DNA of 64,000 nt, taken from Candidatus Hydrogenedens sp. (GTDB lineage Bacteria; Hydrogenedentota; Hydrogenedentia; Hydrogenedentales; JAEUWI01). The stretch covers positions 124,001-188,000 of the forward strand of contig WGMK01000018.1 of assembly GCA_016125095.1 (NCBI GenBank). The letters run 5' to 3'. The notes under the pieces were generated by a model. The model did no database searches, was not told the origin of the DNA, and saw nothing but the letters and a program-made list of their open reading frames with translations. Of this stretch, positions 25,414-34,800 are shown one piece after another (position 1 is the stretch's first letter; every line of letters starts with the position of its first letter). Made by a program: the position numbers and the translations under genes.

Positions 25414-27362
25414 GCCTGCGTTTCCTGCTTGCCGAACTGCGTTTCGTAAAGGCGGGTGTAGAGCCCGCCCTTCTGCAGCAATTCGTCGTGCGTGCCTTCT
25501 TCCACGATGCAGCCGGCGTCCATCACAACGATCCGGTCGGCACGGCGCACGGTGGAGAGGCGGTGCGCGATGATCAGCGCCGTGCGTCCCTCGATAAAAT
25601 GATCGAGCGCGTCCTGAATCAGCTTCTCGCTTTCGGAGTCGAGGCTCGAGGTGGCCTCGTCCAGCACGAGAATCGCAGGGTCCTTAATGATGGCGCGCGC
25701 GATGGCGATGCGCTGGCGCTGCCCGCCCGAGAGCGAGGTGCCCGACTCTGCGAGGTCGGTGTCGTACTGCTGCGGGAGCGCCGCGATGAATTGTTCGGCG
25801 TTGGCCGCCTTGGCTGCCGCCGCCACGCGGTCGTCGCTGTAGCTCTCGCGCCCGAAGGCGATGTTCTGGCGCACGCTCTCCGCGAAGAGAATCGTCTCCT
25901 GCGTCACCAGGCCGATAAGCTCGCGTACGCTGTTCATGGTGTACTCGCGCATGTCGACGCCGTCGATGCGGATGGCACCGGCCGTGGGTTCGTAGAAGCG
26001 GGGGAGCAGCTTGACCATGGTGCTCTTGCCCGCGCCGCTCGGGCCGACCAGCGCCACCATCTCGCCCTTGCGGATCGTGAGGTCGACGTCGTTCAGCACC
26101 GGCTTTCGGCCGTCGTAGCTGAAGGTCACGTGGTCGAAATGAATCGATTCGTCAAAGGACTGCACCGCACGTGCGCCAGGCCTGTCAGCGATTGCGGGTT
26201 TCGCATCGATTATTTCGAATACCCGTTCGGCGCTGGCCACGCTGGTCTGCACCATGTTGTTCACGCTCGACATCTTGCGCACGGGGTCGAGCATCATGGC
26301 GAGCGCGAAGTAGATCTGCGTCAGGTCGCCGGCGTCGAGATCGCCGCGCACCACACGCTGTCCGCTCAGCAGCACGAAGCCCACCACGCCCAGCACCAGG
26401 ATGAACTCGGTCACCGGCTCGGTGGCGGCGTTGAGGCGCACGATGCGCAGCAGGAACTTGTGCAGCCGCTGAATCTCGGTGCCGATCCTGCGGCGCTCGT
26501 AGTCCTCCATGTTGTAGCTCTTCACCACCTGAATGCCGTGGATGGTCTCGTTCACGACCGTGGCCATCGAGGCGATCTTCTGCAGCGAGCGGCGGGTGCT
26601 GCGGCGCACCTTCTTGCCGATGCGTATGAGGATGTAAAGCACCGGCGGCAGCACGCAGACGCCCGCCACCGTGAGCCACAGGTCCACCGAAAGCGCCACC
26701 GCCAGGAAGGTCGCGGCCTTGATAGGCTCGCGCATCAGCTTGACGAATACGCCCGAAAGACCGCGGTTCACCATGAAGATGTCGTTGGTAAAGCGCGCGA
26801 GAATTTCGCCCGAGGAGTGCTGCTCGAAGAAGCGCACCGGCTGCCGCAACAGGTTCTGGTACATCTCGCTGCCGAGATCGGTGGTGATGCTTGCGCCGAT
26901 GCTGCCGGCGAAAAATTCCTGGATGAAGCGCGCGATACCGATGATGGTGGACAGGATGACGACCAGCAGACAGACCGTGGTGAGCGCCTCGATAGGCTGC
27001 GCGCGCATGGCGGACACCAGCGACAGGAAGCGGTCGTCGAGGCCCGACAGGTCGAGCCCCGTCCAGCCGTGCACCGTCTCGGCGATATTGCGGATATCCG
27101 AGGCCATGCTGTCGGCGGGGTCGTGGTGTCCGGGTTCCGGATTCTCTGGCGCGGTGTAAAACGTCAGTTTCACCACCGTGCCGACGCTCACCAGCATGCC
27201 GCCGAAGGAGGCCGCGATGACCATCGCGAACACGAGCGACACGAACAAGCGGGCGCGATAGCGCAGCGCCAGCTTGCACAGCCGCCAATACAGCGGCCAG
27301 GCGCTCGACGAGCGGGCATCGTTACGCGTGTTCGCGCTGATATCTAATCCGGGATCGAACAT
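25410..27362 (-). CDS. MsbA-type ABC exporter (permease fused to ATPase)
   Basis: 650 residues. The N-terminal 360 residues are an ABC exporter membrane domain with about six helices and an extended periplasmic loop (about 70-120). The ATPase domain has Walker A GPSGAGKST, the Q-loop, the signature LSGGQRQRIAIARA, Walker B ILVLDEATSS and the H-loop IIAHRLS. This half-transporter would work as a homodimer, exporting lipid, lipid-linked sugar or peptide; the sequence resembles MsbA/lipid A-core flippases but the substrate is inferred. GAGG precedes the ATG by a few bases, and a 12-bp hairpin lies immediately upstream (27378-27407). It is coupled to the downstream lipoprotein. Confidence 0.92.
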   Translation of the reverse strand: MFDPGLDISANTRNDARSSSAWPLYWRLCKLALRYRARLFVSLVFAMVIAASFGGMLVSVGTVVKLTFYTAPENPEPGHHDPADSMASDIRNIAETVHGWTGLDLSGLDDRFLSLVSAMRAQPIEALTTVCLLVVILSTIIGIARFIQEFFAGSIGASITTDLGSEMYQNLLRQPVRFFEQHSSGEILARFTNDIFMVNRGLSGVFVKLMREPIKAATFLAVALSVDLWLTVAGVCVLPPVLYILIRIGKKVRRSTRRSLQKIASMATVVNETIHGIQVVKSYNMEDYERRRIGTEIQRLHKFLLRIVRLNAATEPVTEFILVLGVVGFVLLSGQRVVRGDLDAGDLTQIYFALAMMLDPVRKMSSVNNMVQTSVASAERVFEIIDAKPAIADRPGARAVQSFDESIHFDHVTFSYDGRKPVLNDVDLTIRKGEMVALVGPSGAGKSTMVKLLPRFYEPTAGAIRIDGVDMREYTMNSVRELIGLVTQETILFAESVRQNIAFGRESYSDDRVAAAAKAANAEQFIAALPQQYDTDLAESGTSLSGGQRQRIAIARAIIKDPAILVLDEATSSLDSESEKLIQDALDHFIEGRTALIIAHRLSTVRRADRIVVMDAGCIVEEGTHDELLQKGGLYTRLYETQFGKQETQA

Positions 27363-27377
27363 GGGTTCCTCAAAGCC

Positions 27378-27407
27378 AGCGCCCGGCTTGCGGTGAAGCC
27401 GGGCGCT
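27378..27407 (-). terminator. 12-bp hairpin between DUF6807 and ABC exporter genes
   Basis: Perfect arms AGCGCCCGGCTT (27378-27389) and AAGCCGGGCGCT (27396-27407) with a six-base loop, 30 bases after the DUF6807 stop and 16 bases before the exporter ATG. On the minus strand it is followed only by GGCTTTGAGG, so termination would be weak. It could equally be an attenuator. Confidence 0.5.
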
Positions 27408-27436
27408 TGGGGGAAATTATCGCACAACCGCGATGC

Positions 27437-28684
27437 CTATGGCAGCCAAACAGCCTTGGGCGGGTTCGCGTAGTCCGCGTAGCGCTCCTTGACATCCGCC
27501 TTCTCCACGTCGCCCGCGTGCACATACACGCGGTAATTCATGGTCAGGGCATCGCCCTCTTTCAGCACGTAATCACCGGTTTCCGGCAGCGATTCGTTGC
27601 CCTTGCGCTCGCGGAAATAAGAGTAGCCGAAGGCATTGGCGCCCATCAGGCCGTAGGAACGCACGTGCCAGCAGGAGGGAAAGCGGAAGTTTTCCGGGTT
27701 GTCCATGATGGTCAGGCCCAACACCCCGGCGCCCTCGATTTCGCCCGAATAGTCGCACCACGGCGACGGCGTTCCCCAGGCGCGGGCCTCGTCCTCGTCG
27801 CCCTGGGCATTCACGATATGGGCATTGCGGCCGGAGAGCTCGGGCCGCATGCGCACCGCACACAGGCCGCCTTCCTTGGTGTCGCCGAACTTGGCTTCGC
27901 CGTACGACGCGGTCAGCGTGACTTTCTGGTCGATCATGCGGCCGCGCTCGGGCGTGGCGTAGAAGCGGTATTCGCGCTCCTCGGCAATCACCGGCTGCTT
28001 GTCGTTGCCCAGCCAGGTGTTCTTGGCGTGAATCCAGCCGTAAGCGTCGCCCGAGCCGAAGGTCACCTCGTCGCTGCGCTGGTAGCCGGCCTTGTCGCCC
28101 TCGTCCCACATGTCCTCGCCGTTGATGTCGCCATAGGCGATCCACATCGACTTATGATGCGGGTGGTCCTTGCCCGGTCCCTTGGGGTCGCCGTCGTCCT
28201 TCATGGGCCAGTCGCGCGTGACCGAGATCCCACGCATCGAGTTGATCGGCCAGAGAAAGGGCTTCTTATTGTCGTTCGAGTAATAGTACGTGGTGAGCAG
28301 CTGGTCCTCGATGAACACATCGAGCGCGTCCTCGTTCTCGCGCTTCTCAATACGAACGATTGGCGCGTAGTCGGCGTGTTTCGGTTCCGCACTTACGCGG
28401 AACCGGTAGGTCTCGCCGGGCAGCATGCCCCGCGGAACGAACGTGAATTCACCGTCGCGCAGGGTGGCCGGATAGTCTCGCCCGGTCCCGTCCTGTTTCG
28501 CGTAATACCTCAGTTCGTCCGAAGCCGGGCCGTCCCAGTCGAGCGTCAGGATGGGATATGTGCTGCGCACATCGGTACCGGTGACCTCAATGAACCGTCC
28601 GTCGATGCTGGGGGCATCCTGGGCGGAAGCGCCCAAGCTGCTGAACAGGGCCAGCGCCGCCAGGGCGCGGATAGAAAACCTCAT
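27437..28684 (-). CDS. Secreted DUF6807 (PmoA-like) family protein
   Basis: 415 residues with signal peptide MRFSIRALAALALFSSLGASA. The DUF6807 domain (formerly called PmoA, PF14100) covers about residues 130-410, with the family's HPHHKSMWIAYGDINGED, a conserved WHVRSYGLMGANAFGYS segment and the SPWCDYSG region. An N-terminal domain (25-125) looks like a fibronectin/Ig-type beta-sandwich. Despite the old name it has no link to methane oxidation; such proteins are common in planctomycete-like secretomes and function is unknown. GGGAGGA precedes the ATG. It is followed by a hairpin before the ABC exporter. Confidence 0.85.
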   Translation of the reverse strand: MRFSIRALAALALFSSLGASAQDAPSIDGRFIEVTGTDVRSTYPILTLDWDGPASDELRYYAKQDGTGRDYPATLRDGEFTFVPRGMLPGETYRFRVSAEPKHADYAPIVRIEKRENEDALDVFIEDQLLTTYYYSNDNKKPFLWPINSMRGISVTRDWPMKDDGDPKGPGKDHPHHKSMWIAYGDINGEDMWDEGDKAGYQRSDEVTFGSGDAYGWIHAKNTWLGNDKQPVIAEEREYRFYATPERGRMIDQKVTLTASYGEAKFGDTKEGGLCAVRMRPELSGRNAHIVNAQGDEDEARAWGTPSPWCDYSGEIEGAGVLGLTIMDNPENFRFPSCWHVRSYGLMGANAFGYSYFRERKGNESLPETGDYVLKEGDALTMNYRVYVHAGDVEKADVKERYADYANPPKAVWLP

Positions 28685-28812
28685 GCCGAATCCTCCCGTG
28701 CAGGTTGGAAATGGGTGGGCCGCCACCCGGAACACTGGGCGCGACTCTACCATACAGACCGCTGAACGGACCAACGCAGGCCCCGGCACGGAATGGGACA
28801 AGCAGTCGAAAA

Positions 28813-30393
28813 CTAGCGAATGGGCTTCATCTCGCCGCTGCGCAGACGGCGGATATAGTCCTGCGTAGCCTCGCGCACCTTGCCGGACAGGAACACCATG
28901 CCGATGATGTTCGGGAAGGCCATGCTCAGCAGCATCATGTCGGCGAAATCCACCACGCTGGAGAGGCTCAGCAACGGGCTGACCACGCTGACCATCAGGA
29001 AGAGCGCGCGATAGGGCCACAGGCCCTTTTCGCCGAAGAGGAATTCCGCCGCGCGTTCGCCGTAGTAGCCCCAGGAAATCAGGGTGCTGTAGGCAAAAAC
29101 GAACACCGCCACCACGAGGAAGTAATTGAAGCCCGGCCAGACGGTCATGAAGGCCTCAGACGTGACGCGGACGCCCTCGACGCCGTCGGCGTTTTCATGC
29201 ACGCCCGTAATCAGGATGGCGAGCGCGGTCATGGTGCAGACGATGTGCGTGTCGATGAACGGCCCGAGCATGGCCACGGCGCCTTCGCGTACGGGTTCGT
29301 CGGTTTTCGAGGCCGCATGCGCGATGGCCGCCGAACCCAGGCCCGCCTCGTTCGAGAAGGCCGCGCGCTTCATGCCTTGCACCATCACGCCCAGGAAACC
29401 GCCGATGGCCGCGTGGCCGGTAAGCGCCTCGGAGAAGATGGAGGCGAAAAGCTCCGGCACGTGCGAGAGGTTGGCGAAGATGATGACGAGGCAGATCAGG
29501 CTGTAGCCGATGCACATGGCGGGGACCATCGCGCTGGTCACCTTGCCAATGCGTTTGATGCCGCCCACCACCACCAGGGCCACCAGCCCCGCAATGACCA
29601 GCCCGCAGATCACCTGAAACCAGACCTCGCCCTCGAGGTTGAAGGTCTGCGCCATGATGCCGTAGGTCTGGTTCACTTGGAACATGTTGCCGCCGCCGAA
29701 GGCCGCGCAGATGGTGAGCACGGAAAAGAGGTAGCTGAACCCGATGCCGAGGGGGGCCAGCGCGGGGTAGCGCTCGATGATGCCCTCGCGCAGGTACACC
29801 ATGGGTCCGCCGAGCACGTGGTGGTCGCGGCCCTTCACCTCGCGGTACATCTGGGCCAGCGTGCAGCAGGAGAACTTCATGCTCATGCCGAAGAAGGCCG
29901 TGAACCACATCCAGAAAATGGCGCCCGGACCGCCCGCAGTAATGGCCACGGCCACGCCCGCAATGTTGCCCAGGCCCACCGTGGCCGCCAGCGCCGAGGT
30001 CAGCGCCTGGAAGTGCGAGATTTCGCCCTTCTCCTCGGGGTTGTCGAAATGCCCCCGCACGACATAGATGGCGTGCGTGAACAGGCGGATATTCACGAAG
30101 CTGTAGCGCAGGGTGAAAAACACGCCGCCGCAGAAGAGCACCAGCACGATGAGCGGCACGCCGCTCTCCTTGCCGATTAGCATCGCCGGATCGAAGAACA
30201 GGACCGGCGCTACCTTGCTGACAATGCCCGCGAAGGCGGCATCGATGTTCTGTTGAATCTGCGCCGCCGCCGAAAGCGGCGCTTCGGCGGCTTCTTGCGC
30301 GTGGGCAGTGAGGGCGCCCAGCGCCAGCAGGCCGGTAATGGCCAGACGGAACAACAGACTCGATTGCGCAGCGCGCTGCGGCAGGTGTCGCAT
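28813..30393 (-). CDS. AGCS family sodium:alanine/glycine symporter
   Basis: 526 residues with about 10-11 membrane helices. Family marks are LRYSFVNIRLFTHAI, ATVGLGNIAGVAVAITAGGPG, FWMWFTAFFGMSMKF and the conserved RAAFSNEAGLGSAAIAHAA. AGCS carriers import alanine or glycine with sodium. An N-terminal extension of about 34 residues looks like a cleavable signal (LAITGLLALGALTAHAQ), unusual for E. coli-type AGCS proteins but recurrent in marine and planctomycete relatives. The start has AAGGAG six bases upstream. It is divergent from the oxidoreductase at 30546; the 152-base gap contains an AT-rich TATATA that could serve either gene. Confidence 0.92.
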   Translation of the reverse strand: MRHLPQRAAQSSLLFRLAITGLLALGALTAHAQEAAEAPLSAAAQIQQNIDAAFAGIVSKVAPVLFFDPAMLIGKESGVPLIVLVLFCGGVFFTLRYSFVNIRLFTHAIYVVRGHFDNPEEKGEISHFQALTSALAATVGLGNIAGVAVAITAGGPGAIFWMWFTAFFGMSMKFSCCTLAQMYREVKGRDHHVLGGPMVYLREGIIERYPALAPLGIGFSYLFSVLTICAAFGGGNMFQVNQTYGIMAQTFNLEGEVWFQVICGLVIAGLVALVVVGGIKRIGKVTSAMVPAMCIGYSLICLVIIFANLSHVPELFASIFSEALTGHAAIGGFLGVMVQGMKRAAFSNEAGLGSAAIAHAASKTDEPVREGAVAMLGPFIDTHIVCTMTALAILITGVHENADGVEGVRVTSEAFMTVWPGFNYFLVVAVFVFAYSTLISWGYYGERAAEFLFGEKGLWPYRALFLMVSVVSPLLSLSSVVDFADMMLLSMAFPNIIGMVFLSGKVREATQDYIRRLRSGEMKPIR

Positions 30394-30545
30394 GACGGCT
30401 CCTTGTCAGGGCGGAGATTTCGTACGTTCAGCGGGTCCAATCGGCCGGAGGCTGGGAACCTCGCATTCCCCTCCCGCTGGCGCGCTAGTATATAGGGGGC
30501 TGAAAAAACCGTCAAACCCGCGTATGCCGCGTACAGGAGTCCATC

Positions 30546-31574
30546 ATGCGAGCCGTCTACATCGAAGCAAACGGGGGAATCGAGCAACTGCGCACAGGGG
30601 ATCTACCCAAGCCGCAGCCCGGACCGGGCGAAGTGCTCGTGGCCGTGCGCGCCGCCGCCCTCAATCACCTCGATATCTGGATCCGCAAGGGGCGTCCCGG
30701 GCTGACGCTTTCGTTTCCGCACGTGCTCGGCAGCGATGCCGCCGGCACCATCGCCGAAACGGGGCCGGGCGTCAGCCAGGTGCAGGTGGGCGACGAGGTG
30801 GTCATCAATCCCGGCATCTCCTGCATGCGCTGCGAATGGTGCCTGCGGGGCGAGCAGAGCGAATGCGCCTCGTTCGGCATTCTCGGCGCGGCGCGGCAGG
30901 GCGCCTTTGCCGAATACGTGGTCGTGCCGGAGGTCAACGTGCAGTCCCGGCCCGCGCACCTCAGCTGGGAAGAGGCCGCCGCCCTGCCCCTGGCGCACCT
31001 CACTGCGTGGCGCATGCTGTTCTCGCGCGGGCAATTGCGCTCCGGCGAGACGGTGCTCATCCACGGCATCGGCGGCGGGGTGGCCATCGCCGGCCTGCAG
31101 CTCGCCACCGCCGCCGGGGCCTCGGTCATCGTGACCTCGTCGTCGGAAGACAAGCTCCAGCGCGCGGCGGAACTCGGCGCGGCCCAGGGCATCAACTACG
31201 CCAGCGCCAACGTGGCCGAGCGCGTGGCGGAGCTCACCGGCGGCCGCGGCGTGGACCTCGTGCTGGACACGGTCGGCGCGTCCACCTGGCCGCTGAACTT
31301 CCAAGTGGCGCGGAAGGGCGGCCGAATCGTGCATTGCGGCGTTACGGCGGGTGCGACGGTCGAAGCCAACATTTCCGCGCTGTACGCGCGCCACCTTACC
31401 GTTATGGGAAGCACCATGGGCAGCCAGGAGGACTTCCGGCGCCTGCTCCGCTTCGTCGGCTCGACGGGCCTGCGGCCAGTGGTGGACAGCGCCGTGCCGC
31501 TCGAGGAGGCCGTGGCCCAGCAGACGCGCATGGAACAGGGCGGACAGTTCGGCAAGCTCGTGCTGACCGTGTAA
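30546..31574 (+). CDS. Zinc-binding MDR oxidoreductase (quinone oxidoreductase-like)
   Basis: 342 residues of the medium-chain dehydrogenase/reductase superfamily. The structural zinc site is visible as Cys93, Cys96, Cys99 and Cys107 (CMRCEWCLRGEQSEC). The catalytic zinc ligands are not: the usual GHE motif is GSD (LGSDAAG). This points to a quinone-oxidoreductase-like or reductase role rather than a true alcohol dehydrogenase. The NADPH-binding loop is GIGGGVAIAG, and VDLVLDTVG follows in the expected place. AGGAGT precedes the ATG by six bases. It is cytoplasmic and monocistronic; substrate unknown. Confidence 0.88.
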   Translation: MRAVYIEANGGIEQLRTGDLPKPQPGPGEVLVAVRAAALNHLDIWIRKGRPGLTLSFPHVLGSDAAGTIAETGPGVSQVQVGDEVVINPGISCMRCEWCLRGEQSECASFGILGAARQGAFAEYVVVPEVNVQSRPAHLSWEEAAALPLAHLTAWRMLFSRGQLRSGETVLIHGIGGGVAIAGLQLATAAGASVIVTSSSEDKLQRAAELGAAQGINYASANVAERVAELTGGRGVDLVLDTVGASTWPLNFQVARKGGRIVHCGVTAGATVEANISALYARHLTVMGSTMGSQEDFRRLLRFVGSTGLRPVVDSAVPLEEAVAQQTRMEQGGQFGKLVLTV

Positions 31575-31654
31575 CCGGCAGGAAACCCGGCGCGTTTCTG
31601 CGGGATGGTACCGGGGTAGCCCGGCCATTCGGGCATTCATGACTTTTGTTGGGT

Positions 31655-31660
31655 TACAAT
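31655..31660 (+). promoter_or_regulatory. Candidate -10 box for PBP1A, leaderless arrangement
   Basis: TACAAT ends seven bases before the ATG at 31668, and no Shine-Dalgarno lies between them. The -35 region is not clear. The arrangement matches the one at 22542-22554. Confidence 0.45.
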
Positions 31661-31667
31661 CCTCTGC

Positions 31668-33839
31668 ATGTCCGCTTCCTTCACACCCGAACCACCCCGC
31701 CGCGCCGCCAGCGGCTGCGGCTGGGTGTTCTTCGTGCTCCTGCTGATCGTCGGGTCGCTCTACGGCTCGGCGCTCGGCGCGTTCGCGTTTATCCTGGACG
31801 ACCCCAAAACCCAGACCACCATCCAGGCGCTCGAGGACTTCCGTCCCAAAATCGGCAGCCGGCTCTATTCGGCCGACGGCGAGCTGCTGGGAGAGTTCAC
31901 CATCGAGCAGCGCCAGGTCGTGCCGCTGGCCGAGATGCCGCTGCACCTGCAGAAGGCCTTCATCGCCACCGAGGACGATACTTTCTACACGCACAAGGGC
32001 GTGCGCATCGACGCCATCGTCAACGCCATGGTGTACACCATCCGCGAGGGCACGACGCGCGGCGGCAGCACCATCACGCAGCAGGTCGTGCGCAACGTCG
32101 AGGACTTGAACGTCGGCCTCGAGCGGACCATCGAGCGCAAAATCCGCGAGGCGATTGTCGCGCTCCAGGTCGAGCGGCAGTTCACGAAGGACGAGATCCT
32201 CGAGCTGTACCTCAACCAGATCTTCCTCGGCATCAGCGCCTACGGCGTCGAGGCCGCCGCGCAGCAGTATTTCGCCAAGTCCTGCGCCGACGTGACCCTC
32301 AGCGAGGCCGCGATGCTTGCCGGCCTGACCCGTTCGCCCAACCGCAACAACCCTATCTACAGCATCGAGAATGCCAGCGCGCGCCGCGATATCGTGCTCG
32401 CGCAGATGCTCGAGAATCAGTTCATTACGCCGGAGGAATACCAGCAGGCGCTTTCGGAAAATATCGCGGCCTCGGTGGTAACCCCAGAAGAGCGGCTGGC
32501 GCGGCAGCAGGAGAACCCCGAGCTGTATGCCCCGAACCGCTTCGAGGCGCCGTATTTCGTCGAGGAAGTGCGCCGCAAGCTGCTGGCCCAGTTCGGCAAA
32601 GAAAAGCTGTTCGAGGACGGCCTCGAAATCCACACCACGGTCGACATGCGCCTGCAGCGCCTGGCCGAGGCCGCCATGTTCACCGCCATGGACAAGTTTG
32701 ACGAGGATCGCCGCAAGCAGCTGGAATCGCGCGGACAGCTGGACGACTTCGTGCCGGTCACCGGCGCGCTCGTCTGCCTCGACAACCGCGAGCCGTACCA
32801 GGGCTTTATCCGGGCCATGGTGGGCGGCCGCGATTTCGACGTACGTAAGTTCAACAATGCCACGCAGGCGCTGCGCCAGCCGGGCTCGAGCTTCAAGCCT
32901 TTCGTGTGGGCAGCGGCCATCGACAACGGCATGACCCCCTCCACCATTATCGTCGATGGCCCCTACGAGCGGGCCGCGGGCAATGGCGCCATGTGGCGGC
33001 CGCAGAACTTCGACCTCGACTATCACGGCCCCATGACTATCCGGCACGCGCTGGAGAAATCGGTCAATATCGTCAGCATCAAGATTGTCGAGCAGCTGGG
33101 CATGCCGCTCGTGCGCAGCTATATCCAGCGCTGCGGCGTCAGTTCGCCCATCCCGAACGAAGTCGGCCTGACCATCGCGCTCGGCACGCCCGACGCGCTG
33201 GTCATCGACATGGCGACGGCCTACTCCACCTTCCCCAATCTCGGCGTGCGCTACGACCCGATGTACATTACCGATGTGCTCAGCCGCGACGGCCTGCCCA
33301 TCTACGACGGCGAGGACTACCGCACGAAGGAAGAGAACGCGCTCGATCCTCGCGTGGCCTATGTGATGGTCGACTTGCTCAAGGGCGTCTGCACGCCCGA
33401 TCCGGCGATGGGGTATTACCCCACGGGCAACCGCACGGCCGCGCTCAAGCAGCCCCACGGCGGCAAAACCGGTACCACCAACCAGAACCGCAACGTCTGG
33501 TTCTGCGGCTTCACGCCCGAGTACACCTGCGTGGTCTGGCTCGGCTATTCCGACAACCGCCCGCTGGGTTCCGGTGCCAATTACACCGGCGGCCGGCTGG
33601 CCTCGCCCGTCTGGACCGAATTCATGATCGGTGCGCACGAGGGCATGCCCTTGGCCGACTTCAAGGTGCCGGATGGCATCACCTTCTACAACATCGACCG
33701 TCTCCGCGGCACGGCCGGTGGCAAGTACAAGCAGGCCTATATCACCGGCACCGCGCCCCCGGCCAGCTGGAGCTATGTCTCCGATCAGGAACTCGAGAAC
33801 CTCGAGAGTTCCGACGAGGACCTGCTCGAGACGCTTTAG
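31668..33839 (+). CDS. mrcA: Penicillin-binding protein 1A
   Basis: 723 residues, a bifunctional class A PBP: it polymerises glycan strands and cross-links peptides. One N-terminal membrane helix (about 18-42) precedes the GT51 glycosyltransferase domain with catalytic Glu102 in TEDDTFYTHKG and the RGGSTITQQ motif. The transpeptidase domain has SSFK (Ser407 nucleophile, Lys410), SVN (465-467) and KTGT (600-603). Length is a little short of enterobacterial PBP1A (about 850) because the outer loop domain is reduced. The start at 31668 lacks a ribosome-binding site but fits a leaderless promoter at 31655. The TSUP permease follows in the same direction after 65 bases. Confidence 0.95.
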   Translation: MSASFTPEPPRRAASGCGWVFFVLLLIVGSLYGSALGAFAFILDDPKTQTTIQALEDFRPKIGSRLYSADGELLGEFTIEQRQVVPLAEMPLHLQKAFIATEDDTFYTHKGVRIDAIVNAMVYTIREGTTRGGSTITQQVVRNVEDLNVGLERTIERKIREAIVALQVERQFTKDEILELYLNQIFLGISAYGVEAAAQQYFAKSCADVTLSEAAMLAGLTRSPNRNNPIYSIENASARRDIVLAQMLENQFITPEEYQQALSENIAASVVTPEERLARQQENPELYAPNRFEAPYFVEEVRRKLLAQFGKEKLFEDGLEIHTTVDMRLQRLAEAAMFTAMDKFDEDRRKQLESRGQLDDFVPVTGALVCLDNREPYQGFIRAMVGGRDFDVRKFNNATQALRQPGSSFKPFVWAAAIDNGMTPSTIIVDGPYERAAGNGAMWRPQNFDLDYHGPMTIRHALEKSVNIVSIKIVEQLGMPLVRSYIQRCGVSSPIPNEVGLTIALGTPDALVIDMATAYSTFPNLGVRYDPMYITDVLSRDGLPIYDGEDYRTKEENALDPRVAYVMVDLLKGVCTPDPAMGYYPTGNRTAALKQPHGGKTGTTNQNRNVWFCGFTPEYTCVVWLGYSDNRPLGSGANYTGGRLASPVWTEFMIGAHEGMPLADFKVPDGITFYNIDRLRGTAGGKYKQAYITGTAPPASWSYVSDQELENLESSDEDLLETL

Positions 33840-33904
33840 CGCGCGGCCGCTTCATTTGCTACACTCCGGGCTTCATTCCTGAAACTCGTACCGGGAGGAA
33901 GCCC

Positions 33905-34699
33905 GTGCTCTTTTATCTCATCCAGGCGCTCATCGGCGTGGGCGTCGGCATCATCAGCGGCGCGCTCGGGCTCGGCGGCGGCATTCTCATGGTGCCCGCC
34001 TTCATGACCTTTATCCCGGGCATGGAAACCCACACCGCCAAGGGCACGAGTCTCTTCATCATCATCTTCGTGGCCGCGCTCAATGCCTGGCGCTTCTACC
34101 GCAAGGCCGACCGCTGGCCGTGGACGCTTGCCGGATACCTCGCCGCGGGTTCGATTGTGGGCAGCTACCTCGGCGCCTGGGTCACCGCGATGATGCCCGA
34201 GTCCGCCGTACTCGCCATCTTCATCATCTTTCTGGTCATGCTGGCCGCGCGCACGTTCTTCCTCCAGCCGAAGCCCGAGGCCGAGCGCCCCGAACATGGC
34301 AACCGCGCGATTATCGTCGGCATCGGCATGGTCGCGGGCCTGTTCGGCGGGGCGACCGGCACCGGCGGCGGCAGCGTACTCATACCGCTGGCGCTCATGG
34401 CGGGCATCGCCTCCAATGCCAGCGTGGTCGGCCTGAGTAATCTGGTCATGGTGGCGACCGCCATCGCGGGGTCCGTGGCGCATCTGCGCGCCGAGCGCAT
34501 CTACGAACTCGACCCCACGGTCGGCCACGTTTACCTCGCCATCGTGCCGCTCGTGTTCATCGGCGCGCAGGTGGGATCGCAGCTCGGCACGCGCCTCAAC
34601 ACCCGCATGACCCTGCACACCCGCAAGCTGCTCATGGTGGGCCTGCTCGTCATCATCGGCGCGCGGCTGCTCTACCGCTTCTATGAAATGAACCAGTAG
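33905..34699 (+). CDS. TSUP (TauE/SafE) family permease
   Basis: 264 residues with eight predicted membrane helices in two repeats. The family's duplicated glycine-rich entry motif is seen as GALGLGGGILMVPAF near residue 20 and LFGGATGTGGGSVLIPL near residue 145. TSUP proteins carry sulfite, sulfoacetate or other organic anions. The start is a GTG directly behind GGGAGGAAG; the open frame continues upstream across the PBP1A gene, but that extension is clearly out of its family. It is followed after about 100 bases by the FapA-like gene, with a possible promoter between (TTGTCC-N18-TAGCAT at 34714-34743). Confidence 0.87.
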   Translation: MLFYLIQALIGVGVGIISGALGLGGGILMVPAFMTFIPGMETHTAKGTSLFIIIFVAALNAWRFYRKADRWPWTLAGYLAAGSIVGSYLGAWVTAMMPESAVLAIFIIFLVMLAARTFFLQPKPEAERPEHGNRAIIVGIGMVAGLFGGATGTGGGSVLIPLALMAGIASNASVVGLSNLVMVATAIAGSVAHLRAERIYELDPTVGHVYLAIVPLVFIGAQVGSQLGTRLNTRMTLHTRKLLMVGLLVIIGARLLYRFYEMNQ

Positions 34700-34800
34700 G
34701 TTTCCCGGGGCTGTTGTCCGCTTGTTTCCAACCATGCTAGCATGCCGATCCGATCCAAGGAAGCGGGGAGAATGACGCTCTGAGAACGCTGGTCGAATAC

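Noticed and set aside
30603..33638. 1011-residue open frame antisense to the oxidoreductase and PBP1A genes
   Set aside because: Both opposite-strand proteins show clear domains and motifs; the antisense product has no recognisable fold.
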